64,000 nucleotides of DNA, taken from positions 23,566,927 through 23,630,926 of the forward strand of contig NC_037594.1 of the NCBI RefSeq assembly GCF_003073045.1, in the 5' to 3' direction. Shown in pieces: positions 24,601-37,681 of the stretch. How positions within the stretch are numbered: position 1 is the stretch's first letter; the number at the start of each line of letters is the position of its first letter. The notes below the pieces were generated by a model that ran no database searches, was not told the DNA's origin, and was given only the letters and a program-made list of their open reading frames with translations. Both the position numbers and the translations under genes were made by a program. The DNA is from Pomacea canaliculata. Lineage: Eukaryota > Mollusca > Gastropoda > Architaenioglossa > Ampullariidae.

Positions 24601-24773
24601 TTCCTTACTCTTTTGTTCTGCTTATGTGTTTTGTTATGTTCTGTGTTTTGTCTGTATCTTTGTTTTTTTCCTTGCTTTTTTGTTCTCTTTATTTGTTTTA
24701 TGTTATGTGTTTTGTCTGTATTTTTTTCTTGCTTTTTTTCTTCTGCTTATTTGTTTGTTATGTTTTGTGTGAG
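24601..24773 (+). repeat. T-rich minisatellite, three units of about 50-67 bp
   Basis: Three direct units begin near 24601, 24668 and 24725. Each starts TTnCTT(G/A)CT, passes through a GTT-rich middle and the first two end TGTGTTTTGTCTGTAT. The wider block 24440-24800 is strongly T/G on the plus strand. The open frames in it come from this bias. Confidence 0.7.
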
Positions 24774-24894
24774 TTTTTTATGTCTCTCTGCGCTCCTCTA
24801 CTTTAATGTGTTCTCCTTAATTCTAGAAGTACAACAAAGGCCAAGTTTACTGAGATCTGAAGACCACCAATACCTTTGATCCAATATGATGTTG

Positions 24895-24962
24895 ATACTA
24901 CTACCACTACTACTACCACCACTACCACTACTACTAATACTAATAATAATAACGATGATGAC
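24895..24962 (+). repeat. (ACT)n / (AAT)n microsatellite
   Basis: An impure ACTACTACC run turns into AATAATAACGATG repeats. Confidence 0.8.
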
Positions 24963-24969
24963 GACGATG

Positions 24970-27900
24970 TATTGATAAAACACACTCTTGGTACATCAAT
25001 TTATAACGCACATATGTAAGAACACATCAACACATGCGCAAATATGGAGTGGCAGTTGGTTCCAGGTAAGAAGACCAGATACAGAAAAGTACGTGTACAA
25101 GTGTAACAAGTCTGGTTTTGTTGGTAACATTTGACGATACTAGCTACTCCTGTTATCGGAGATAATTCGATAGTCTTCTTGTCTTGGATCGATTTGACTC
25201 TCAGTGTCGGGACGATAATATGGCTACCTGTTATTTATAATTATTGTGGGGTCAATTCAACTCGTGCGGGTGGTAGATATGACTGGGGATGATAAAAAAG
25301 AATGTCCTTAATAAGGAGTTTCTACTGTATTTTATTATTAGACTCCCATCATTTCCTGAAATACGAAGGAAAAAAGCATCTCAGTTTTTTTTATGGCAGC
25401 ATATTAGATTATTTCCCGTTCTTTGTTTGTTTAAATATTCCAATTATTTAAATTTATACTGTTACCACACACCTGACGTTTTCTTCACTGTCCTTTAAGT
25501 TAAAAAAAAACAAACAAAAAAAACAAACAAAGGAAGTTCAAATTTTTGCCAGAAGTGGATGACAAACTACTACTGGATTTTCTCGTGTGTGCCCCTGCGT
25601 CGGTGAAGACCCACGAACCACGTCCAGATGATTGAAGGCTGCTGCCTTCTTATTCCGACTGAGGTAAGGGTGTGTTGACAAAGCAGACTTTGTACAGCAT
25701 CGCGAGGAGACAGGCCGTACATAGAGGAGATGGATGACTGCGAAGATGTAGTACCTGTGAAGGGTTAAGAAGGGCAAAGTGAAAAATGAACCGATGAGAA
25801 GAAGGAAATGAACAAAAAAAAAAGTGGGGAGAGAAAGAGTCAACAGTAGAATTGTATCATAAAGACTACCAGTTGACAAAAGGTTATAGTGTTGGTAGTC
25901 GGAGGAACAGTTAGATAGACGTTTCAGTTAGAAGGTGGGCGAAGCCCTTAACGAAAGTACGAGAACTTTTATTCCAGCTTTAAACGGAGGTTAGAAACAT
26001 TCTCTACAATATTGTGGGTAGGATGACTCTGAGCTATAAGCCTCTGGTCTATCAGAGAGCCTTGTGTATTCTCCTTAGCATGAGCTCTCACATTACTCTC
26101 GGAATTTTCTTCCTTTTGTCAAGTAATTCATCTTAATTTTTTTCAACTGCGTAATCTCTCTCTTACATATCTCCTCTTTGTCTTCCATGTAAAGTAGACT
26201 TTACATTATGTTGCTGTCAGGCAAAGTGTGGGTCATGGCAGAAAATATGTTGGCTTTTAATCGAGACATGTCTCTTCGTCCACAGTTTTGAAGTCAAAAG
26301 AGCAGCAGGTATTTTCGCCGACAAGATGGAAGCTTTTGCTTTCAAGCTGCGTTTGGATCATGTTTATGTTCTCCTTGTCACTGAAAGTCGTTTTTTCTCC
26401 CGAAAGTCTTGCTTGTCTTTGATGTGGATGCTGTTACTGGAACAGGTGTGGGTGTCAAAGCAGTGGGCCATACTATCATTGAGTAAGATCATGTCCGTCA
26501 TCATCTTCATTTATTAAAAAAAACACACACACACACACACCTCACTTTTCTTCTGTTATGCAAAAGGTTCGTGTAATATATAATATGAAGAACTGAACTG
26601 TAGAGAAGATTTCGTTTTTTATCACTTATTTTAACCAGTATATTTTATCTGAATGGCATTGTTTTAATGTACTTTGGTTATCAAAGAAATTCTCATTTAG
26701 AAATATGTTCTGAAAGCAAAGATTTTGTCCAAAGAGATAGTTCTTCTATGTTCTTTTGTCAGTATTTGTGTCAAGTTTGTTTATTTAATGAGATAATGTA
26801 TTACTTATTATTGTGACAATAAGACAAAGTCCTCATTCAACACACAGCAGTTCTTGAACAACAGCACACTTTTGCAGAGTTGGTGTCAGGGGTCGCAAAG
26901 AAACAGGTTTTTTACAAAATTAAAATTTCTGCTTCATGCTTGTCGTACTCCATCACAATAAATTTTTTAATGCTCATGAAAATACAAGGGCCAGTCACAA
27001 GTAAAAGTGTGTCATTATTCTCAAACAAAGCCTAGTTTTTATAATAAAATGCAAACTTTTCCAGACTGGGGATTTCTAGTTATGAAACCCACATACCTGA
27101 AAAAAAAAGTGGAACTAAATTCCGGAGCAGAAAAGTTTAATTTGTGATGTCTGGAAAGTTGGAAGGACATAAAAGGTCATGGTAAGTTGATTGAATTTTG
27201 GTCTTTGTCCTCAGTTTTGATTGGGTGTTCACATGTCTAGTTCACATTTCAAGGTATGGCGATTAACATGTTATTAGTTCACTGGAACAAAGAAACAGGT
27301 CTATGACAACCAAGTTAAGAAGCTCCAGATGAGGGTATAAAGAGTAGTGTGCGGGGTATTTTTTGTTCTGATATATATATAATATATTCAAGAATCATAA
27401 TGTTGCTCCTAGCTCTTTTCGAAAGGAAAGGATGAATTCTCAATCTTGTTCGAGGTAGGAAGTGTCTCCTAAAGTCGGGCTCATCTCCTTTGGTTGGCCG
27501 ATTTCTATTGCTTTTCTGCTGAGCAAAAAAATACACCGCCATGATAATGATATTTATTCCTAAAATAAAATAAAATAACGATGCAATGTTACAAGAAGGT
27601 AGAAGTGGACAAGGCTGACAGGTGCTTTTCGACAAAAACCGGTTGCCATAGTCATATGCTATTTATATCTGAGACAGTTAATAAATCATTCTGGTGTTAC
27701 TGTCTTGCTTTCCTACCTTTGTCCGTTAAAAGCCTTGGGTAGCGGTGCGTGCAGGTGAGGTATATAATAAGTATTTAAATGGTCGCAAGTTTCACAAACT
27801 TTTAAACCTTTGTTTAAGACAGGCTGTGAAGGCAGTAAGTCCAGGCTATTGACTTTATTTTGATGCTTTAATATAAAGATTATTTTACATGTTTAATTGT

Positions 27901-29300
27901 GAATAGGGTGTTTGTATGTTTTATGTATTTTTTGAAATGTGCATGGCTTATAAACATTAACAAGCGGCAGCCCCATTTTGTAAGTGTTATCCTCCCTTTT
28001 CATATTTAAAAAAAATAATTTGCATTAACATTTGCGTACAGCATGCTTGCTGAATGCCAAGTTGCATGTGTCCTTGGAGATAATTTTTCTCAGCTGTCTT
28101 TAAATAGCCGAGCTGTAACCTGAAAATTAACTTTAAAATAAATTAATAGAAATGTGAAACGGAAAATTACTTTTAAAATGCGAGAAGTCAGCTCACAATA
28201 CCATCTCCTACCTCTTCCCTCTCTCTCATTGCTACCATCTCAAAATACGATATTGTTGAAGTTCGCCTTGCTTAGATGTCTATACTTGGCTTCTGCATAG
28301 GAGATGTTTGTTTTGTTTGTTTTTGTTTTTTTTTTTATTTAGAGTCAGCGGCAACGTCTTAAAACCGAGACAATAAATATGAGAATCGACAAACACCTTC
28401 CCATCCACAAACGTTGCATTATTTACGATAATGTTTTTCTTCGAATATCTTTTTACACCACCTTATCAACTCTATATTCATAGCCAGGCACTAACGTGTG
28501 CACACACACACCGTAACGGTTCTCCTCCTCTAACAGTCTCCCCCTTCTCTGGCTTCGTTCTCATGTCACGTGACTTGTCAGAGGGCACGGCCGACAAGAT
28601 TCCATCGTGACACCCCCTTTGACAGTTCAGCAGTATACAAAGAGACAAACAAGAACAGTTGCTGCCGAGGTCATGCAAAGCAGGAAGTGTTACCCTCCCT
28701 TGTTTGACGGTTAACAGCTCACCCCCCGACTCCCTCCCCTTCAGCGCGACACGCAGGTGAGGTCTGGGAGCTTGACATGATGAAGCGTGGGTTTATTCTA
28801 AAAAAAGAGATAACCGTTAATTTTCACATACTAGCCGAGGTACCTAGCTTTGCCCGGATGCCTGGCTGCCGGTAACTTTTTGCAGGTTTCGCTCCATCAT
28901 TTCATTTGAGTCCAATGCAGTCTTGTTTGTTGTCAGGGTTAACGTAATAGTGAAACATTTGTACTCTTGATGTCACCTGACAGGCTATCAAACTTCTATC
29001 CGATCACAGAAGCCTGGAGGTTGACAGCTCACGATTTGAGGGAAGGAAGACAATGACAAGAGATAAATTTAGATTGCCAGAAACGCCCTTACTCTTGTCC
29101 CCTCTCTCTCTCTGCCTTATCTTATCCAACCCTCGGTACTGGGGTTGGTTCCCCAGGATACACCACGAAGTATCTCGACCGCTCGACCTTCTCGCACTGG
29201 GAGAAAGTACCTCCGCTATACAGGAAAAGAAGGAAAGAAAGATAAGCCAAGAGTGTAACTGGGCACCTCGGCTACCATCCACAAACTGTCGCTCCTCCTT
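24970..29300. other. Noncoding stretch, no firm gene
   Basis: No firm exon chain is seen. A (CA)n run lies at 26521-26540. A TATA-led small open frame at 27315-27670 is listed separately. The AT-rich rest holds only short frames open on both strands. Confidence 0.4.
27315..27672 (-). CDS. Weak candidate: small basic protein with TATA box
   Basis: On the minus strand TATAAATAG lies near 27672-27664. An acceptor-like TTTATTTTAG precedes an ATG that opens MAVYFFAQQKSNRNRPTKG and a basic stretch ending at 27315. The product, 75 residues from that ATG, has no recognised motif. The TATA and acceptor are the only support, so this may be noncoding. Confidence 0.18.
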
Positions 29301-29302
29301 AC

Positions 29303-29393
29303 CAAAATGGGAGTCACGTGTCTTTGTTACATAGCACAAAGAGTGGAACAGCAGAGAAGATAACATTATAAATAACACAAGACCATATTTCAT
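29303..29393 (-). CDS. Candidate signal-peptide exon, partner not found
   Basis: The minus strand codes MKYGLVLFIMLSSLLFHSLC and ten more residues, then meets a donor GTAAGG. Read as an exon, it is 91 bases long and ends in phase 1, the same length and phase as the signal exon of Met-rich member 1. I found no matching Met-rich last exon downstream and no TATA box upstream. It could be a cut-off cluster member or chance. Confidence 0.22.
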
Positions 29394-29519
29394 AATCTAC
29401 AACATTATTTTATTAATTCTACTACAATAATTAGACACAAACGTCCACTTAAGGTAAAGCTATTCATCTACAACTACATCTCTCAGTTTAGAAAGCTGAA
29501 GTCCTCCATGCAGCTCACC

Positions 29520-29862
29520 TCTCAGCTCTCCCCCACACGCGTGACTGTCGTCGTTGCACCTTTGTCTCTCCGAAGTGTGTGGCTAAATGAGAGGGAGCCA
29601 CGTGTTTTCTCTGCTTTATCTCCATGTTCCGAAAGTCGCTTATGGGATATGCCCCTTCCTTCCTGTTAACTGGCCCATCAACAAGTGGACATGTGGTCTT
29701 CCACATAGGGTGAGGGTAAAACCCTACCCCGTGATAGCTCTGTAAAATCAAGTGCGCACAAATAGGTCGACTGGGGGAAAAGTTCACCCCGCCATGCGGT
29801 TATCGAACCGGCATGCCTTCGGGTTTGAACGCCAGTGCTCTAGACTATCCGCTTCCCCAGGA
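29520..29862 (-). mobile_element. tRNA-derived SINE
   Basis: Read on the minus strand it starts near 29860 with GGGGAAGCGGATAG, has an A-box-like TAGTCTAGAGCACTGG (29848-29832) and a B box GGTTCGATAACC (29809-29798). A body of about 280 bases unlike the SINE at 14975 follows. The tRNA-like head is well preserved. The 3' end is uncertain. Confidence 0.7.
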
Positions 29863-30990
29863 TGTGTGGATATGAAAAACAATCGACTTACTCGGCCAAA
29901 AGTTTCCAGAGAGTTTCACCTATAACAGCATGTTAAGGAAAATAATAGTTCCAGAAAATACTTGGACATTGTAACGAATGGTCCCATAAAACGCAGACCA
30001 TGTCCAGAAAGTTTGGCAATTTTCCTACTGACGTCAGACTGTAACAGTTGTTACCAGCCATAATGTACTGGGAATTGTCAGGCAATGCTGTGCCCCACTT
30101 CTGCTGCCAGTCTAACTCAATTTCCTATTTTTTGTGAACCCCCAAAATGGCGTGCTTGTATTATTCACAATCAATCGATTTGGCCATCGCGTCTGTGTGT
30201 CTGATCCTGACGAATTCATTATTGAGCTTGCGAGGGGAGTCGCCGTTTGTTTGGTCTCGCTGAAATGTGGACGACAATGCAGTCACTCATTGTTTTTGTT
30301 TTCATTGCCCAGTGATTGTCTTTTACTATTTCTCTTTAGGTTTATACAGTGAAGTACTGGAAGAAGTAGTAGTAGCTGTAGTAGAAGTTCACAGAAAATA
30401 CAATGCCTTCTTCCAAGAAATCACGAAAGATAGGAAAGAAAGCTAAGATTGATGACAGAAAAAGATAGTGAGCTATAATAAACTTTCATCAAGTTTCGAA
30501 TGTTGCATAACAATGTTAAAAAATATGTAATGCAGTATTATTGGTTCTTTTTATTAGCACTCAGCAACTTTTGGTTTTAAACAATGTTGAAAAAAGCATC
30601 ATCACAACATTGTTTAGTGCGTTTTTCTCATTTTTCGCTGTTCTCTTATCCTCGATTTTAGGTTTCAAGTTATTTTATGTTTTTGTTTTGTTTTGTTTTT
30701 TGTTTGTTTTGTTTTTTTTTTATCTGGAGTAATCTTGTCTGCCGTTTGCTTAACTTTTGTTTCCGGATGTGAAACATAAGAAATGCGCATGCGAAGTACG
30801 ACCTATTTTAAGTTCATGCAAACTGAGACCAATTTAGTGCGCATGACAAAGATGGCTTCCTCGAAATTTGTTAAGGGGTCATCAACGATTTAAAGAAAAG
30901 ACACCTCCAGATATCATACCTTTCTCTCATCCTCATAAATGTGCATGCAAGCGCCCACACACACACACTCCTTTCCTCTCTCTCTCTCAG

Positions 30991-31126
30991 GAAATTCGCA
31001 GTCAGCGCTGAACTAAATCAAGCTTATTGTTTAGAAGCCACCATTACCGGAAGTGCGCCGAATCTGGGGTCCATGGATATTGATGTGAGACAGCAGCTTT
31101 TGATGGTTAACGATTCCGTTAAGTAG
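30991..31126 (+). pseudogene. Weak candidate terminal exon or gene relic
   Basis: A strong acceptor (pyrimidine tract ending CTCTCTCAG at 30990) opens a 44-codon frame, KFAVSAELNQAYCLEATITG and onward, ending at a TAG. The spacing of the FAVSAELN and CLEATITG parts faintly recalls 6-pyruvoyl-tetrahydropterin synthase, but the metal-binding His residues are absent. It could equally be chance. Confidence 0.15.
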
Positions 31127-31319
31127 GCTGTAGCTACGATACCTGATGGTGCTTAGTCGATCCCCAGTAAAGAGTGTCAGCTGGTAGCTTCGTGTTTCAC
31201 GTGTTTGCTTGAATCTTTTGCATACATGTTTACATACGGACGATAACTGTATCTACAGCTTATATGTTGTCAGTCATCTTTAACGACTTTTTTCAACTGA
31301 GTATTCCTTTTGAGTCATC

Positions 31320-31450
31320 GGCGGTCGGTCAGCGCAATTGTTGAGCGCTTGTCGCTAGTACAGTAAGGAAAGAATACCCGGGGTTCAGATCTTTCTCTGG
31401 AGGTGACACGTGTGAACAGGTCCAGCTACTGTGGTATCACGGCCACACAG
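31320..31450 (+). repeat. Possible degenerate tRNA-SINE head
   Basis: GCGCAATTGTTGAGCGCTTG followed about 30 bases later by GGGTTCAGATC resembles worn A and B boxes. No body match to the other SINEs was found. Confidence 0.3.
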
Positions 31451-31459
31451 CTGTGTACT

Positions 31460-34400
31460 TGTAAGTGGTCAGTAAATGACGATAAGTAACGTAAGAGGAT
31501 TGAATATGTCACACCTTTGCTATGGAAAAAATTCCTAGAGGGATAGAACCATGGAGCCATGGTGGTCACAAACTCGACTGATACGAGAAACGACGAGAAC
31601 TAGTTTGAATACAGTGCGGAGTTTGTTTCATACGACCTACTGAATATGTGATAGATGGCGCTTTCAACATTGTATACATCACAATACGATTAATAGTGTT
31701 GGTCCGTACAACAGAGCACATCAATTATCTTTTCATTAAAATATATACCATAGCACATAGCAGACACATACACACGCATGAAAAATATGTCTTAGCACGA
31801 AATTCAATAATGGCAACTAAGCGATCCGCGGCTAGTTGTCCTCCACGCATGTTTTGATGACATCACGTGATACAGCTGCGATAATGTAATGTTCTTTGAT
31901 AATATAGATGAGGGATTACGCGGGCTCCAGTCGTGCCTTTTGACCTGTGCTGCTTGCCCTATAACCTGCCGTGTCCTCTGTATACAGATCTCGGGCCTGC
32001 GCCAAAAAGCTGATCGCGCCAACAGCACGCACATAGATCATGGGGGTGAGTATTACCGGCATGGATTGCACCCTCCACACGCAAATGAGTGCATTCACTG
32101 CCCTCCTGTGTCAAAGTGCGTGTGCAGGGGCCATTATCCCCCGTCTGAGTGGTTGAGTAATATCTGCTGTGCTGCGTCAGCTCTTTTAATACTGTGTTCA
32201 ATGCAGCCTAGTTATACAGGCACCTTTAATAACAGGGACTGTGTGTGGAATCCATCATACATTGCAGAAAGCATCAACAGCTCAGCAAAGTTTTTTTTTA
32301 TTCTTCTTCTTTGCTGTTTGTTTTGATTTTCTTTTAGGACTCAATCTACTGGCAGAATGGAGGAGAGCAAAGACTCTGAAGAAAGTCGGACTGCTTGGTA
32401 GAGATCCTTCAAGAAGGGGGCAGTCAGCGGCATCGGAATGGTGGGCTACCAGCTGTCGTAGTGGGAACTTCAAGGACTACGCGACAGAGCTTGGGCTATC
32501 TGTGAGAGAATAGAAGCTAGATGGCAAGGTCGGCAGGAGAAATCGCTCTTCTTAAGGATAATAGAAAGTTTGTTTATTCTCTCCTGCTCCAAAGAACGGA
32601 GTCAGGAGAATTACATCGCATCAGATTGGTGCTCGTTAGATTGTTGCACGTGGCATTGTTCATCACGGCGCGTATCCCTGTGTTCTGAATCACGGTGCAG
32701 TCGGGTGAACAACCAGTAGCCGAAGAAGCACGTGCCGTCACTGGACTGGGACAGCGCTCGGTATCCGTGTCGCCGGTAAGCAGTCGTCGTTCTCTGACGT
32801 GGTTGGCTGTCCAAGTGGGGATTGACGACGGACAGTCGGACAGGGCACAACAGGGAGACCTGCTACTCACCACTAGCATGGGCTCGCAACGTGGAGAGAC
32901 TGGGGAGTAACAAGCATGAGAACTGGGGAGAGCAACTGTCAAACCTAAGTTGATGTGTTTGTATGTGAGAGTAAATGGTGGTCATGACGCACGTCAACAG
33001 CACTGTAGCATTGGAAGTAGGAATGGCATACATAGTACTTAGATCCTTTTAGACTGGCTAGATTTGTCGTATGTATATAATCCGAATAATGTGTATGTCT
33101 AATAAATCTTTTCTTGTTGTACCTTTATTAACACGTGGCTGTCTTTTCGGGAAAGAATAGTGGTGGTTCTTGAGCCGAGTGTCAAGATTTGAGTGACCGA
33201 CGTGTGAACATTGTAAGCAAAGCTTCTCTAAAGGATTATGTTAATGTGAGTGGAAGAGTTATGTCACTCACGTGCTCTGATCTCCGACGCAAATGTTTTG
33301 CATTTTCCAAAACAAAAAAAAAAAACAACAAAAAACCCGAAGAAATAAAAAAAGGAAACAAAAACACACAAGAATTAAAAAACCTCCCTCACTTTTATAA
33401 ATGTACACAATTTCTAGACAGATGTATTTAAAGTGCATGATGTGTTTGAGGAGAGAAGCGTGTGTGGGGGAAAAAACACTAAAGAAATTATTTTAGAGGT
33501 TATCTTTTAAAATGATAGAATAAAGATCGAGAATAAAACAATTTGGTGTAGAAATTAGTTTGACAAAACTCGTCAATATCATAGTTTTCCATGTACCTGG
33601 TTTTCCTTTGATACAGAGTTAAAGACGGAGACAGCAGCTACTCGCACGTCCTTAAAACAAAGGTTTATTCTGAACCTATGGGAGCAGAAATGCAGATGTC
33701 CACCTTGAAGTTAATTACGGCCCAACAGACATCTTCAGAAACAGTTGTTCATCATCGCATACGAACAAAAGTTTCCTCTGTTCCGTGGGTTATATTGCCT
33801 CACTTGTAGAAAATGTTGTAAAAGACCAGATTTGGACAAGTGGTCTGCTGTTCCCTGAGGAAGAGATCTTGTTGAGAATGCACACTTTTCTTCCTAGCCT
33901 CCCTTCCTGCTTCACCACCAACAGGTGTTTCAATAACACAATGGCAGTATTTTAAAGGTGTTTTTTTTATTGCCGCAGTGACAGTGACTAGAAACAGATG
34001 TCTAGCATAAAACAAAGACTCTTTCTTTGTCTCTCTATCTCGTTGTCTGAATATGTGCATGGATAGTATGTCTATTCTGTTACAACTGTTTCCTGTTTAC
34101 TTCCAGGTACGTCGTTCATTAACACAGCAAAACACAAAACAAAGCAAATACAGAATCCAAATACTGCCATTCGTTATTGCTGTCACTGACAGTAGGAGGA
34201 ACAAAATTACACTACACCCTTTTTTATGTCCTAGCCCAAAAGTTATTTTGTCAGTCTGCCTATGTGTGCACAGGTGTGAATGCTGGTGTGTGTGTGTGAG
34301 AGAGAGTGAAAGTGAAAGAAAGAAATCAGATGACCTAGACAACCACAGAAATATAAAATGTCTCCCAAAATGATGAGAGTTTCTCTGCGCCGCCTTGTGT

Positions 34401-36162
34401 GTGTACCCAGAGATTCAAGACTACCAGACGGATGGACAATACTGCGCGTGAAATTCGCGTGACGTCAGCTTAGTGCTTCTTGCTTTGAACCACAACGAGT
34501 TAAATAATTAATAGTCCACTCCACCCCCCACGATCGTGATTCCTGCGCCGATGTGACGCATGGAAACTTTGATTCAAACATAGGATGACATGTCAACCGA
34601 TCACATTAGTTCAAGAAAAGCAGTTAAGTTGGAAGGGTTTATAGGAACTCGCTGTAATGTGGCAGATATATGGCAGGGTAAAGTGGAAATAATAATGAGG
34701 ACTACTTCCAGTGAAGGTGTATGCCGCCTTATGGCGAACACCCGAAATCAATGCCTATTTACAACCGAATATTGACATGTCAGAAAGTGCAATAAACACA
34801 CACACACACACACACACACACACCACTTATATACATCTTTATATACATCTTGTGTACATCTTAACCATGAGCTGTTTCACTCTTCATCGCACTCTTTGTC
34901 GAGCACAAACTTCATCTCGGTGTCTGTCACAACTTGCGTCCCTTCTAGCAATTTAATATTCATGCTGACGGGTGGGCACATTACCTGAGCATAAAACATT
35001 TACAGGTTAGTGGAAAGGGCTTACAGGCACAAACTTTACAAACTTTGTAATGGATTGCTGACTCGGGTCACGGGATTCAGCAAGCACTGGCACGACCCAC
35101 CAGGTGAATTCGTTTGTTTCCTGGATATCTAACGATCACACTTAACCTGCTACAACTTCTGAGTATGGCTAAAGAGAGATTAAGAGCTCAGCCAGCTATA
35201 GATCCACCCAGGAATAACCAACCTTATCTTGGGGTAACCGAGATTTCTCCAAGTACTTCCTTCCCAGAACCCTTTCTTCGTTCGGGACAGTAAGCAGCTA
35301 CAAAGACAAGTCAGTTCAAAATATCTCTAGAAGAGTCGTCACTGAACAAACTGATAACGGTTATCACTCCGGACTGACTAATACAAATTATCACCCGTCA
35401 CCCGAACATGGATGCGGCTGCTGCCAAAGCTCATTACTCCTGTTTAAAGCGATAGAGAGGCTGCATGGCTACAGGTTCGTAATCCAGTTCTTCCTCTGGC
35501 CATCTCAAACGTCTAATCAACCTTTAACAGAAGACAATCCATTAGAGGCAACTGCAAGAAGTTTCAAGCTGACCTCTTGCCATGCTAAAACTGATAAGAG
35601 TAACAAAGCTGACCCCTGACTGCCCAATAGCTTAAAGGTCAGAAGAGGTCAACAACATACACACCGATATTGCACATGGATACCTTTAAGTTTCCAGGGT
35701 TAAGGTAAGGAAGAGCTTGGACCGTTTGTTACTTAGGTGCCTGGTGTCATGAGTTTCACCTCTTTCTGTGCTTGGTAGTGTTTGTAGGCATGCATCTCGA
35801 AAACTGAAGGGGTGTGGGCATCCAGATGTGGAGAAATAGTATTTTGAACTGAGCTTCATCATTGGCTTTTAAAAAAAATTGTATCCAACTGATGTTTTTG
35901 AGTTAGGGGCCAGTAATCGCTGCACCGCCGGCAGGTAGGAGAAGATGGCTGGTTCCTCTGTAGCACGCGCTGTGTGTGAGTTAGTGCTGTAGCACAATGA
36001 TCGCCGAGGCAGCTGGCGCGGGATCGAATGAGAACACGGTCACACACTTCTGATCCCACTTACAGCAGCCCGCTCTTAATCTGCCAGCCACATGGTGTGA
36101 CAATCGATAAGGTAGCTAGGGCTAGACGGATCTCGGTCATTAGACCATGTGACTGCTACTGA

Positions 36163-36195
<33 letters not shown>

Positions 36196-37640
36196 TGATG
36201 ATGATGATTTTTGTTTCTCATTATTATTCGGCTGGAAGCTTACTTCGGCGCCCACCTGTAAACAACGACAATTTACAACCAAGTACTGACTTTCAGAAAG
36301 TGAAGTAAACAGTAAGAAGTTTAAGATTTTCACAATAAACTGCTGTCGTTTTTTTAGTGAATCTTTATTAACAATTGATGGGCTGGTTCTGATTTTCTCC
36401 TTGAAAAAATTCAATACACACCAACATGAGAAGTGAACTCGCCTTTCAACTCGCGGGAAGTTCGTGTACACACCTTGTACAAACACCTGTACAAACTCTC
36501 TCAACCACACGAACTCAATTCCAACGTCGCTCGTCGTGTTTTTCACGTGCTGTAACTGTCAGTCAACGTGTTATCGACCTTTGTAAGGTTTGAATATCTG
36601 GACAATGGCCTCGGTTTACAAAGGCTATAAATCCACAGACAATAGGCATTTCTAATCTATCACAATGCTTATGAATGCTGTGTTATCAAGCAGATTTACA
36701 AACGTTTTGGAAGCAGTAGAGGAAAGCGTGCTTGTCGAACTAGGGACAATATTGTTTACATTTTGTTCATTCTATCATCGTCTGTTTCTGAAGCACATTT
36801 CCTCTAAAAATGGAAACTATTTTACACTTATGTTTTTATCAACATGTGTACACACGTTTAGCACTTTTTCACCAGTCGTTCTCACTGATATTTAAGTTTA
36901 AAGAATTACATTTTTACAACATTTTAACATTGTTTCAGCCCAACGCCTTTACACACCGTTTCAGTCAGCACATGTACACACTGCCATCGAACCAAATTTA
37001 CACTTATTTACAACTGTCAGTTAAGTCCTCGACACATTTTTTAAAACTGATTTACATGTATAAGTTTTTCTTCCAATGGTTTACCCTGTCATTCAACGGA
37101 CTAGCACTGTTACACTTTGTTCAGTTCACTTATATCCGTTAACATGTTTCCTTTCATAGTAAGTAAGCCTAGCTTACGAACACAATTTCTCTTTTCACAC
37201 TGTTGATTTAGCGTAGCTTAATTTCTTCGGAGTATTCTGGATTTATTACAGGTGGTTCATGAACATAAAATATCATTTTTAAAGCAAAAGGTGATAAACC
37301 GTTCTGACTCATGCAGCCGGAAGAGGGAAACTTGAATAAAGCAAAGTGAAAAGGACAAAAAAAAAAAAAAAAAAAAAAAAACCCTGACAGAATGAATCCA
37401 GCTGCAAACTAGTGTTCGCTCCAGCCAAGATGTCAAAAGCTGCACACTGCACACTGGGGATGAGGCTGAATGGACGGAGAAAAAGGCCAAAAACTGCGAG
37501 GCCTCAAGCAAAGACTAGTGTTTGGTTCTCTCCATGCACACCAAGCACGTCAGTCTCCGCCATTGCTCACTTCCGGTTCCATTTGACCAAGCCAGATCTG
37601 AACTTCCGGTTCTGATCCCAGCGTCTTCTGGTGCTTGTTG
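31460..37640. other. Noncoding stretch with microsatellites
   Basis: No supported gene. It holds a (CA)n run at 34796-34824, a (GAC)n/(GAT)n run at 36164-36208, a T-rich and then TTTACA-rich stretch at 36660-37150, and a 24-base A tract near 37358-37381. Perfect CRE palindromes are at 34460-34467 here and at 30029-30036 just upstream. AATAAA on the minus strand at 37247-37242 could end the gene whose stop is at 37682. Confidence 0.4.
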
Positions 37641-37681
37641 TTTCACTTTGTTTCCAGATGTTTCCATTATTTCGCTATGTT

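Noticed and set aside
24440-24879. Overlapping hydrophobic frames of about 110 residues
   Set aside because: Phe, Cys, Leu and Val content comes from the T/G-rich minisatellite; the three frames overlap and none has a domain.
26280-26517. Possible exon reading FEVKRAAGIFADKMEAFAF
   Set aside because: An acceptor-like site precedes it, but another frame looks equally protein-like further on and no partner exon or family was found.
30134-30470. Small plus-strand starts in good context (AAAATGGCG and ACAATGCCT)
   Set aside because: Both give tiny peptides (38 and 21 residues) with no family resemblance and no confirmed exons after them.
32100-33150. GC-richer block resembling an LTR or gene
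   Set aside because: It has a late AATAAA and several frames, but no terminal repeats, primer site or protein motif could be shown.
35900-36020. tRNA-like wording near GGGATCGAATG
   Set aside because: The A and B box matches are poor and spacing is off; not enough to call a tRNA gene or SINE.
36076-36546. 156-residue minus-strand frame with a poly-Ser run
   Set aside because: The Ser run is the (GAC/GAT)n microsatellite, and the rest has no motif or support from splice sites.
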